A stretch of DNA of 64,000 nucleotides from Pseudomonas multiresinivorans (lineage in GTDB: Bacteria > Pseudomonadota > Gammaproteobacteria > Pseudomonadales > Pseudomonadaceae). This document shows, one piece after another, positions 32,286-39,795 of the stretch; positions within the stretch are counted from its first letter, which is position 1; each line of letters begins with the position of its first letter. The notes beneath the pieces were generated by a model. That model had not been told where the DNA came from. It searched no databases and worked only from the letters and a program-made list of their open reading frames with translations. The position numbers were made by a program, and so were the translations under genes. The stretch covers positions 744,001-808,000 of the forward strand of contig NZ_CP048833.1 of NCBI RefSeq assembly GCF_012971725.1. The letters run 5' to 3'.

Positions 32286-34334
32286 ATGTCCAGTTACTCG
32301 GTGGAACAGATCCGCACCGTGGCTCTGGTCGGTCACGGTGACAGCGGCAAGACCCTGCTTGCCGAGGCGCTGCTGCAGCACAGTGGGGCAATTCCCAGCA
32401 TGGGCTCGCTGGAGCGCGGCGACACTCTCTGCGACTCCGACCCCATGGAGCGCGAGTACCACCACTCCCTGGCCGCTGCGCTGGCGCACTTCGAGCACGA
32501 GGGCGCGCACATCCGACTGGTCGACACCCCCGGTTATCCCGACTTCATCGGCCACGCGCTGCCGGCCCTTGCCGCGGTGGAAACCGCGCTGGTGGTGGTG
32601 AATGCGCAGAACGGTATCGAGCTGTCCACGCGGCGGATGATGGACTGGGCGGGCGAGCGCGGCCTGTGCCGGATGCTGGTGGTGAACAAGATCGATGCCG
32701 AACGCGTTGACCTGCCAGCCCTGTTGGCGGGTTTGCGCGAGTCGTTCGGCAAGGAAGTACTGCCCCTCAACCTGCCCGCCGAGGGTGGCGCGCGGGTTGT
32801 GGATTGTTTCTTCAATCCCGACGGGGAGGCTGACTTCTCCTCCGTGGCCGAGGCGCACCAGGCGTTGGTGGACCAGGTGGTGGAGGTGGATGAGGCGCTG
32901 ATGGCGCATTACCTGGAGGAGGGCGAGGTGGCGCCCGAGGCGCTGCACGAACCCTTCGAGCGTGCGCTGCGCGAAGGGCACCTGATTCCCCTGTGCTTCG
33001 TTTCTGCCCGCACCGGTGCTGGCGTACCCGAGCTGGCCGACATTCTCGCGCGCCTCGCACCCAACCCCAGCGAGGGTAACCCGCCGCTGTTCCTGCGCAC
33101 CGACGACAAGGGCAAGGAACACCCGGTGACCTGCCAGCCGGACCCCAAGGCCCACGTGCTGGCCCACGTGTTCAAGGTGGTGATCGACCCCTTCGTCGGC
33201 CGCCTGGCCGTGTTCCGCGTGCACCAGGGCACGATTCGCCGGGAAATGCAGCTGTTCGCCGGCGATGGGCGCAAGTCGTTCAAGGTGGGCCACCTGTTGC
33301 GCCTGCAGGGAAAGAAGCACGAAGAGGCGCCGTGGTTGATCCCTGGTGACTTCGGCGCGCTGACCAAGGTCGACGAACTGGAGTACGGGGTGGTGCTGCA
33401 CGACTCCCACGATGAGGACCACATCCACCTCAAGCCGCTGGAATTCCCCGAGCCGATGCAGGGCCTGGCCATCGAGGCGAGCCGCCGCGGCGACGAGCAG
33501 CGCCTGGCGGAGATCCTCCAGCGCCTGCAGGCCGAAGACCCCTGCGTGCGCCTGGACTACAACGCCTCGACCCAGCAGACCGTGCTGCGTGGCATGGGCG
33601 AGATGCACCTGCGCTACCTGCTGGAACGCATGGCCGGGCAATACAAGCTGGAGGTGCAGACCCGCGCACCCGCCGTGCCCTACCGGGAGACCGCCACCCG
33701 CGTGGCGGAGGGTCACAGCCGGCACAAGAAACAGACCGGCGGGGCGGGGCAGTTCGGCGAGGTGTTCCTGCGCATCGAGCCGCTGCCCCGCGGCGAGGGC
33801 TTCGCCTTCGTCGACGCGATCAAGGGCGGGGTGATCCCCGGCAACTTCATCCCCTCGGTGGAAAAGGGCGTGCGCTCGGCGCTGGCGGCCGGGCCGCTGG
33901 CCGGTTTCCCGGTGGAAGACGTCAAGGTCACGGTCTTCGACGGCAAGAGTCACTCGGTGGACTCCAAGGACATCGCCTTCCAGGCCGCCGGGCGCAAGGC
34001 CATGCTCGATGCGCTGCGCAATGCCGGGGGCATCGTGCTGGAGCCGGTGATGCAGATCGAGGTGACGACTCCCGAGTCGCATCTGGGCGATATCACCGCC
34101 GATCTCACCGGCCGCCGGGGCCAGGTGCTGGGTACCGAGTCGTTATCCACCAGCGTGGCGCTGGTGCGTGGGCAGGTACCGCTGGCGGAGATGGACGGCT
34201 ACGCCAATCGCTTGAAATCCATTACCGCCGGGCAGGGGCTCTACAGCCTTTCCTCCAGCCATTACAGCGCTGTCCCACAGGACGTGCAGCAGCGCCTGGC
34301 CAATGGCTACAAGGCAACCCCGGAAGAAGATTGA
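32286..34334 (+). CDS. Elongation factor G-like translational GTPase (paralogue)
   Basis: 682 residues with EF-G domain order: GTPase domain with G1 'GHGDSGKT' (16-23), G3 'D80TPGYPD' and G4 'NKID' (134-137), then domains II-V. The domain IV segment is 'HSRHKKQTGGAGQFGEVFLRIEP' (quoted in part: 'RHKKQTGGAGQFGEV'). It differs from housekeeping EF-G (G1 there is usually GHIDAGKT) and belongs to the EF-G-like branch found as an extra copy in many bacteria. It may act in translocation, ribosome recycling or stress; the role cannot be deduced. No ribosomal-protein genes are nearby. Its 5' side is the long DnaA-box-like gap. Confidence 0.88.
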   Translation: MSSYSVEQIRTVALVGHGDSGKTLLAEALLQHSGAIPSMGSLERGDTLCDSDPMEREYHHSLAAALAHFEHEGAHIRLVDTPGYPDFIGHALPALAAVETALVVVNAQNGIELSTRRMMDWAGERGLCRMLVVNKIDAERVDLPALLAGLRESFGKEVLPLNLPAEGGARVVDCFFNPDGEADFSSVAEAHQALVDQVVEVDEALMAHYLEEGEVAPEALHEPFERALREGHLIPLCFVSARTGAGVPELADILARLAPNPSEGNPPLFLRTDDKGKEHPVTCQPDPKAHVLAHVFKVVIDPFVGRLAVFRVHQGTIRREMQLFAGDGRKSFKVGHLLRLQGKKHEEAPWLIPGDFGALTKVDELEYGVVLHDSHDEDHIHLKPLEFPEPMQGLAIEASRRGDEQRLAEILQRLQAEDPCVRLDYNASTQQTVLRGMGEMHLRYLLERMAGQYKLEVQTRAPAVPYRETATRVAEGHSRHKKQTGGAGQFGEVFLRIEPLPRGEGFAFVDAIKGGVIPGNFIPSVEKGVRSALAAGPLAGFPVEDVKVTVFDGKSHSVDSKDIAFQAAGRKAMLDALRNAGGIVLEPVMQIEVTTPESHLGDITADLTGRRGQVLGTESLSTSVALVRGQVPLAEMDGYANRLKSITAGQGLYSLSSSHYSAVPQDVQQRLANGYKATPEED

Positions 34335-34519
34335 GCGAATGTGGATAGTTGTCGCAGGCAGGTGCCGCAAAGGCCCGTGCCTGTGCGCTTTCACGCGTCG
34401 CCGCAATGGCCTCGCCAGGCTGCTGCAAGCCACGTGGCATGCGGGTTGCAGGTGGGATCGAGGCGGCCAGTCGGGTCGGCCGGAGGTGTCTCCGGCCTTG
34501 CGCCGGGACACCTCTGCCC

Positions 34520-34528
34520 TGTGGATAA
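34520..34528. promoter_or_regulatory. Perfect DnaA-box 9-mer between the EF-G-like gene and gbcB
   Basis: TGTGGATAA, the complement of TTATCCACA, lies in the 235-bp convergent gap 34335-34569. Nothing else notable was found in this gap apart from TGTGGATAG at 34339 and GTGTGG at 34543. Confidence 0.5.
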
Positions 34529-34569
34529 CTCAGTGGGTAACGTGTGGGGCAGGTGGGGGCAGGCTGTGA

Positions 34570-35673
34570 TCAGTACTCGATCACCACATCGCCCTTGGGC
34601 ACGCTGCAGCAGGACAGGATGTAGCCTTCGGCGACGTCTTCGTCGGTAATCCCGCCGTTGTGCTCCATCTCCACCTCGCCGGAGCGCTTCATCACCTTGC
34701 AGGTGCCGCAGATGCCCATGCCGCAGGCCTTGGGAATGTGCAGCCCGAGCTGGGCGGCGGCGGCGTGGACGGTCTCGCCCGGCGCCACGCGGATGCTCTT
34801 GCCGGTTTCGCAGAATTCCACGAGGTTCTGCTCGGCCAGCGGCACGGCCGGCGCTTCGGCGGCCTCGGCGGCCAGTTCCTTCACGTCGGCGCGCACTTCC
34901 GGTGGGGTCGGGCCGAAGGCTTCCTCGTGGTAGCGCGACATGTCGTAGCCTTCGGCTTCGAGCAGGCGCTTGACCGCGTGCATGTAGGGCGTCGGGCCGC
35001 AGCAGAAGACCTCGCGTTCAAGGTAGTCCGGCGCCATCAGCTGCAGCATCGCCTTGTTCAGGAAGCCCCGGTAGCCGGCCCAGGACTCGCCCATCTCGTA
35101 CTTCTCGCAGACCAGGTACAGCTTGAAGTTGTTGATCCGCGAGTTCATGTGCTCCAGCTCGCGGTGGTAGATGATGTCCTTGGGCGTGCGCGCGCTGTGT
35201 ACGAAGACCATGTCGACGTTGGCGTTGGTGTCGAAGAACCAGCGCGACATGGACATCACCGGAGTGATGCCGACGCCGCCGGAGAGGAACAGCACCTTCT
35301 CCGCGGGAAAATCGATGGCGTTGAAGTTGCCCACCGGGCCGTGCACCGGGATCTGGTCGCCTTCCTTCAGGTTGTCGTGCAGCCAGTTCGAGACCTTGCC
35401 GCCGGGCACGCGCTTGATGGTGATGGAGAAGCTGTACGGCACCGAGGGCGAGCTGGAGATGGTGTAGGAACGCATGATCGGCTGGCCGTCGATCTCCAGC
35501 TCCAGGGTGACGAACTGCCCCGGCTTGAAGAAGAACATGATCGGCGCGTCAGCCATGAAGCAGAAGGTGCGCACATCCCAGGTTTCCTGGATGGCTTTCA
35601 CGCAGCGCACCAGGTGGCGGCCGTTGGCCCAGGTCTGGGTGTTGACCGGGTTGAGGAAGGTGTTCGTCGACAT
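34570..35673 (-). CDS. gbcB: Glycine betaine demethylase reductase subunit
   Basis: 367 residues. An FAD/NAD ferredoxin-reductase module ('RSYTISSSPS', 'LFLSGGVGITPVMSM', 'VFCCGPTPYM') is followed by a C-terminal plant-type [2Fe-2S] ferredoxin domain with C317, C322, C325 and C355 or C356 as ligands ('ACGMGICGTCKV'...'LSCCSVP'). It passes electrons from NAD(P)H to the Rieske oxygenase GbcA. The ATG at 35673 has a GGAGAG ribosome site and gives the known length; an open extension upstream is not needed. It is divergent from gbcA across a 426-bp control region. Confidence 0.96.
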   Translation of the reverse strand: MSTNTFLNPVNTQTWANGRHLVRCVKAIQETWDVRTFCFMADAPIMFFFKPGQFVTLELEIDGQPIMRSYTISSSPSVPYSFSITIKRVPGGKVSNWLHDNLKEGDQIPVHGPVGNFNAIDFPAEKVLFLSGGVGITPVMSMSRWFFDTNANVDMVFVHSARTPKDIIYHRELEHMNSRINNFKLYLVCEKYEMGESWAGYRGFLNKAMLQLMAPDYLEREVFCCGPTPYMHAVKRLLEAEGYDMSRYHEEAFGPTPPEVRADVKELAAEAAEAPAVPLAEQNLVEFCETGKSIRVAPGETVHAAAAQLGLHIPKACGMGICGTCKVMKRSGEVEMEHNGGITDEDVAEGYILSCCSVPKGDVVIEY

Positions 35674-36099
35674 GCTGTCTCTCCGCGCACGCGGGCCGTG
35701 CTGGGCCTGATGGGGCAGCGCCGGGGCCCGTTTGCTTACGTCGTTTGAGCGTAGAAAGCACGGGGCCTGTCGGCATGCCTGATGGGGCGGATTGTGTGCA
35801 CGAGGATGGCCGCTGCATTTACCTGCCAGCGACATTTGCATGCTTATCGCGACCTGCCGCCTGGGACGTGCCGTTGCGCGTCGGGAAATGATCTGGCCGT
35901 GTCGCCCATGGATAAGGGTTCCTACAGGGCACGGCCCCACACTCAGCCTCATGCCGAGCAACCCCCAAGGTTGAGCGAGACGGCGGGAAACGGCGCACTC
36001 GGCGCGCCTGACACCTGTCGCAATTGCCCTGCGTGGCACACCGTATCAGCCACTTATTTCCGCCGGCAGCCAAACAGGCTGCGGCATGAGGACCTAGCA
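35674..36099. promoter_or_regulatory. gbcB-gbcA divergent control region with candidate GbdR-type half-sites
   Basis: 426 bp with no gene. GCGAC motifs occur at 35829 and 35849, 20 bp apart, oriented toward gbcB (TGTCGC on the minus strand for the first). TGTCGCCCATG lies at 35900-35910 and TGTCGC at 36016-36021, oriented toward gbcA. The 11-mer at 35900 recurs exactly at 37881 before the dipeptidase-like gene. P. aeruginosa gbcA/gbcB are activated by GbdR; assigning these motifs to it is inference. Confidence 0.5.
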
Positions 36100-37389
36100 A
36101 TGGACGTCACTACTACCCTGAGTCTGGGCGATCCGCTGGAACCGGCCCGCAAGGCCACCGCCGAGATGCTGCGCACTCGCGACCACAGCTTCTCGCTGCC
36201 GCAACCCTTCTACAACGACGAACGCCTGTTCCAGCTGGACATGCAGGAGATCTTCCACAAGGAGTGGCTGATCGCCGGCATGACCTGCGAGATCCCCGCC
36301 AAGGGCAACTTCCTCACCCTGCAGATCGGCGACAACCCGGTCATCGTCCTGCGCGGCGCCGAGGGCAAGATCCACGCCTTCCACAACGTCTGCCGCCACC
36401 GTGGTTCGCGCCTGTGCGTCAGCGACAAGGGCAAGGTCGCCAAGCTGGTCTGCCCGTACCACCAGTGGACCTACGAACTGGACGGCCGCCTGCTGTTCGC
36501 CGGCACCGAGATGGGCGCGGACTTCGACATGAAGGACTACAGCCTCAAGCCGGTGAACGTGAAGACCGCCGGCGGCTACATCTTCATCTCGCTGTCGGAG
36601 AACCCGCCGGCCATCGATGACTTCCTGCGTACGCTCGAGCACTACATGGAGCCGTACGACATGGAGAACACCAAGGTGGCGGTGCAGACCACGCTGCGGG
36701 AAAAGGCCAACTGGAAGCTGGTGCTGGAAAACAACCGCGAGTGTTACCACTGCAACGGCTCGCACCCGGAGCTGCTGAACACCCTGCTGGAGTGGGACGA
36801 CGTTACCGACCCGCGCGCCAGCCAGGCGTTCAAGGACCAGGTCGCGGCCTGCACCACCGCCTGGGATGCCGAGAAGATTCCCTACGCCCACGCCAGCTTC
36901 GGCCTGCGCAACCGTATCGTGCGCATGCCGCTGCTGCAGGGCACCGTGTCCATGACCATGGATGGCAAGCAGGGCAGCAAGAAGCTCATGGGTCGCATCC
37001 AGAACCCGGACCTGGGCTCGATGCGCATCCTGCACCTGCCGCATTCGTGGAACCACTGCATGGGCGACCATCTGATCGTCTTCACCGTTTGGCCGATCAG
37101 CGCGCAGGAGACCGTGGTCACCACCAAGTGGCTGGTGCACAAGGATGCGGTGGAAGGTGTCGACTACGACGTGGCGCGCCTGCGCGAAGTCTGGGACGCC
37201 ACCAACGACCAGGACCGCCGCCTGGCCGAAGAGAACCAGCGTGGCATCAACTCCACCGCCTACCAGCCGGGGCCGTACTCCAAGACCTACGAGTTCGGCG
37301 TGATCAACTTCCTCGACTGGTACAGCGAGCGGATGTTGAACAACCTGGGCGAGGAATCCGCCCACGCGCGCCTGGTCGCCGAGAAGTAA
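36100..37389 (+). CDS. gbcA: Glycine betaine demethylase, Rieske oxygenase subunit
   Basis: 429 residues. The Rieske [2Fe-2S] site is C98-x-H100 ('VCRHRGSRLC') and C118-x2-H121 ('CPYHQWTYELDG'). The mononuclear iron site uses H217 and H222 in 'NNRECYHCNGSHPEL'. It oxidises one methyl group of glycine betaine, giving dimethylglycine and formaldehyde, with electrons from GbcB. The length equals the characterised P. aeruginosa enzyme. A 9-bp GC hairpin (37403-37425) follows the stop. Confidence 0.97.
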   Translation: MDVTTTLSLGDPLEPARKATAEMLRTRDHSFSLPQPFYNDERLFQLDMQEIFHKEWLIAGMTCEIPAKGNFLTLQIGDNPVIVLRGAEGKIHAFHNVCRHRGSRLCVSDKGKVAKLVCPYHQWTYELDGRLLFAGTEMGADFDMKDYSLKPVNVKTAGGYIFISLSENPPAIDDFLRTLEHYMEPYDMENTKVAVQTTLREKANWKLVLENNRECYHCNGSHPELLNTLLEWDDVTDPRASQAFKDQVAACTTAWDAEKIPYAHASFGLRNRIVRMPLLQGTVSMTMDGKQGSKKLMGRIQNPDLGSMRILHLPHSWNHCMGDHLIVFTVWPISAQETVVTTKWLVHKDAVEGVDYDVARLREVWDATNDQDRRLAEENQRGINSTAYQPGPYSKTYEFGVINFLDWYSERMLNNLGEESAHARLVAEK

Positions 37390-37402
37390 GCCCCCGCCAC
37401 CC

Positions 37403-37425
37403 AGCGCCCCCTTTGCGGGGGCGCT
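37403..37425 (+). terminator. Hairpin after gbcA
   Basis: AGCGCCCCC, loop TTTGC, GGGGGCGCT (9-bp stem), followed by GTCGTTG rather than a T-tract. It may be a partial terminator or stabiliser ahead of the small ORF. Confidence 0.5.
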
Positions 37426-37445
37426 GTCGTTGAAGAGGAATCCAC

Positions 37446-37532
37446 TTGGACGCCATGCTCTTCTACAGCAGCTCCGCCTTCGTCACCGGCCTGGTGGCGT
37501 GGAACCTCTTCGCCTGTTGGCGCAAGCGCTGA
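37446..37532 (+). CDS. Candidate small membrane protein downstream of gbcA (28 aa)
   Basis: TTG start with AGAGGA 8 bp upstream; an in-frame ATG lies at 37455. The product from the TTG ends LFACWRKR and contains one hydrophobic segment ('LFYSSSAFVTGLVAWNLFA') followed by a Trp-Arg-Lys-Arg positive end. This is the layout of a single-span small membrane protein with its C-terminus in the cytoplasm. It begins 56 bp after the gbcA stop, so it could be the last cistron of gbcA. No family is recognised; a chance open frame cannot be excluded at this length. Confidence 0.45.
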   Translation: MDAMLFYSSSAFVTGLVAWNLFACWRKR

Positions 37533-37556
37533 AATCGCCCTGGTGCAGCGTTAGTT

Positions 37557-37815
37557 GTAGGAGCGAGCTTGCTCGCGAATGTCCCCCGGCGGGCCCGGTG
37601 CCGCCGACGAAATACCCCCTCCCTAACCCTCCCCCTGAAGGGAGAGGGGACTGTTCGTGCAGCGGGCAGATCAAGTGCTCGCTGGTTGACGCTGGTCTTT
37701 CCGCGAAATCAGGACCGCTCCCTCTCCCTTCAGGGAGAGGGCTGGGGAGAGGGCGCTTTCAGCTCTCACGCCGCGTCCCGCAACGAAGAGCATTCGCGAG
37801 CAAGCTCGCTCCTAC
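37557..37815. repeat. Composite repeat: REP family A arms enclosing a family B doublet
   Basis: A family A arm at 37557-37580 and an inverted family A arm at 37791-37815 enclose a full family B doublet (37616-37754), including the TGCTCGCTGGTTGAC spacer motif seen at 8199-8213. It fills much of the 490-bp gap 37533-38022. Confidence 0.8.
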
Positions 37816-37880
37816 AGGTACCGCGAACCCTGCAGCACATGGGGTTCCGCACCACACATTCCCCTGTGCGACGCAAACGC

Positions 37881-37895
37881 TGTCGCCCATGTCGC
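37881..37895 (+). promoter_or_regulatory. Candidate GbdR-type site upstream of the dipeptidase-like gene
   Basis: TGTCGCCCATGTCGC holds two TGTCGC hexamers 9 bp apart, about 130 bp before the start codon. The first 11 bases match 35900-35910 in the gbc control region exactly. Confidence 0.45.
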
Positions 37896-38022
37896 GAGGT
37901 TGACGCTTTCGGGTCGACCCTGGTCGTTTTCGAACCGGGTCGCCTCGGGGGGCAGGGATATCCTGCCTGCAAAGCGTCGGCACAAGCCCCGGCGCGCCAA
38001 GCCTGAGAAGGGGTACGCCAAG

Positions 38023-39000
38023 ATGAGCCCAGCCGAAGTCCACGCCGACAGCATCGTCATCGATGGCCTGATCATCGCCAAGTGGAGCCGCGAGCTGTTC
38101 GAGGACATGCGCAAGGGCGGCCTGACCGCCGCGAACTGCACCGTCTCCGTGTGGGAAGGCTTCCAGGCCACGGTGAACAACATCGTCGCCAGCCAGAAGC
38201 TGATCCGCGAGAACAGCGACCTGGTCATCCCGGTGCGCACCACCGCCGACATCCGCAAGGCCAAGGAGCAGGGCAAGACCGGCATCCTCTTCGGCTTCCA
38301 GAACGCCCATGCATTCGAGGACCAGATCGGCTACGTCGAGGTGTTCAAGCAGCTGGGCGTGGGCATCGTGCAGATGTGCTACAACACCCAGAACCTGGTC
38401 GGCACCGGCTGCTACGAGCGCGATGGCGGCCTCTCCGGCTTCGGTCGCGAGATCGTCGCGGAGATGAACCGCGTCGGCATCATGTGCGACCTGTCCCACG
38501 TCGGTTCGAAGACCTCCGAGGAAGTCATCCTCGAGTCGAAGAAGCCCGTCACCTATTCCCACTGCCTGCCGTCGGGCCTCAAGGAACATCCGCGCAACAA
38601 GTCCGACGCCGAGCTGAAGTTCATCGCCGACCACGGCGGCTTCGTCGGCGTGACCATGTTCGCGCCCTTCCTCGCCAAGGGCATCGACTCGACCATCGAC
38701 GACTACGCCGAAGCCATCGAGTACGTGATGAACCTCGTCGGCGAGGATGCCATCGGCATCGGCACCGACTTCACCCAGGGCCACGGCCAGGACTTCTTCG
38801 AGTGGCTGACCCACGACAAGGGTTACGCCCGCCGCCTCACCAACTTCGGGAAGATCGTCAACCCGCTGGGCATCCGCACCGTGGGCGAGTTCCCCAATCT
38901 CACCGAGACCCTGCTCAAGCGCGGCATGCCCGAGCGCGTGGTGCGCAAGGTCATGGGTGAGAACTGGGTGCGCGTCCTCAAAGACGTCTGGGGCGAGTGA
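38023..39000 (+). CDS. M19 (renal/membrane dipeptidase) family protein with altered metal site
   Basis: 325 residues aligning along their length with M19 dipeptidases. Conserved: 'CDLSHVG' (H159), 'YSHC' (H180), 'HPRN' (R191) and 'GIGTDF' (D249). Altered: the N-terminal metal motif, normally I-D-G-H-N-D, reads 'VIDGLIIAKW' (L16 and I18 in place of His and Asp). The bridging glutamate of 'GxEGGH' is Q93 in 'FGFQNAH'. It is therefore unlikely to hold the usual two-zinc centre. It begins the dgc gene block, and a homologue (PA5396 from memory) is in the same place in P. aeruginosa, so a role in dimethylglycine or betaine-compound metabolism is likely. Substrate unknown. Confidence 0.88.
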   Translation: MSPAEVHADSIVIDGLIIAKWSRELFEDMRKGGLTAANCTVSVWEGFQATVNNIVASQKLIRENSDLVIPVRTTADIRKAKEQGKTGILFGFQNAHAFEDQIGYVEVFKQLGVGIVQMCYNTQNLVGTGCYERDGGLSGFGREIVAEMNRVGIMCDLSHVGSKTSEEVILESKKPVTYSHCLPSGLKEHPRNKSDAELKFIADHGGFVGVTMFAPFLAKGIDSTIDDYAEAIEYVMNLVGEDAIGIGTDFTQGHGQDFFEWLTHDKGYARRLTNFGKIVNPLGIRTVGEFPNLTETLLKRGMPERVVRKVMGENWVRVLKDVWGE

Positions 39001-39016
39001 TTCAACCTCAACAGCG

Positions 39017-39138
39017 CCCTCTCCCCCAGCCCCTCTCCCGCAAGCGGGAGAGGGGAGCAGAGCCGCCGGCATGCACCTGATCCTCCGCATGCACGGATAG
39101 CTCCCTCTCCCTTAAGGGAGAGGGCTGGGGAGAGGGCA
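39017..39138. repeat. Repeat family B doublet before the DUF5943 gene
   Basis: CCCTCTCCCCCAGCCCCTCT / GCGGGAGAGGGG and, inverted, CCCTCTCCCTTAAGGGAGAG plus GGCTGGGGAGAGGG fill the 170-bp gap. Confidence 0.8.
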
Positions 39139-39170
39139 ACCGCACACACGAATTCTGGAGTCTTGCCACC

Positions 39171-39701
39171 ATGGCCAAACACGCCCCCGAACTGCCCATC
39201 GAAGTCGACAGCGAAACCGGCGTCTGGACCACCGACGCCCTGCCGATGCTCTACGTGCCGCGGCATTTCTTCGTCAACAACCACATGGGCATCGAGGAAG
39301 AGCTGGGCGCCGAGCGCTATGCCGAAATCCTCTACAAGGCCGGCTACAAGTCCGCCTGGCACTGGTGCGAGAAGGAAGCCGAGTGCCACGGCCTGGTCGG
39401 CGTGGAAGTCTTCGAGCACTACATGAAGCGCCTGTCCCAGCGTGGTTGGGGCCTGTTCCAGATCGAGCAGATCGACCTCGACAAGGGCACCGCCCAGGTA
39501 CGCCTGAAGCACTCGGCCTTCGTCTACGTCTACGGCAAGGTCAACCGCAAGGTCGACTACATGTTCACCGGCTGGTTCGCCGGCGCCATGGACCAGATTC
39601 TCCAGGCCCGCGGCAGCGACATCCGCACCGTAGCCGAGCAGGTCTACAGCGGCGCCGAGGAAGGCCACGACGACGGCCTGTTCGTCGTCAAACCCCTCTG
39701 A
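39171..39701 (+). CDS. DUF5943 protein of the dimethylglycine cluster
   Basis: 176 residues, soluble, no signal peptide. Landmarks: 'PRHFFVNNHMGIEEELGAERY', quoted in part as 'FFVNNHMGIEEELG'; 'YKSAWHWCEKEAECHGL'; and 'YMFTGWFAGAMDQILQARG'. I recall this family (DUF5943) as a constant neighbour of dgcA in pseudomonads; its fold resembles small regulatory V4R-like domains, but that is uncertain. It may be an accessory or assembly factor for the demethylase. Function unknown. Confidence 0.82.
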   Translation: MAKHAPELPIEVDSETGVWTTDALPMLYVPRHFFVNNHMGIEEELGAERYAEILYKAGYKSAWHWCEKEAECHGLVGVEVFEHYMKRLSQRGWGLFQIEQIDLDKGTAQVRLKHSAFVYVYGKVNRKVDYMFTGWFAGAMDQILQARGSDIRTVAEQVYSGAEEGHDDGLFVVKPL

Positions 39702-39714
39702 TCTTTCGCCCCCT

Positions 39715-39738
39715 GTAGGAGCGAGCTTGCTCGCGAAC
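39715..39738. repeat. Single REP, family A
   Basis: One canonical arm GTAGGAGCGAGCTTGCTCGC in the 94-bp gap between the DUF5943 gene and dgcA. Confidence 0.85.
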
Positions 39739-39795
39739 AAGCAGCCGCAAGGCCGCCAGACAACAAGAAACCTCTGATCCCGTGAGGATGCCGCA

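Noticed and set aside
31637..32341. A 234-codon open frame in the DnaA-box-like gap
   Set aside because: Composition is unlike a protein, there is no good ribosome site, and it runs into the start of the EF-G-like gene in another frame.
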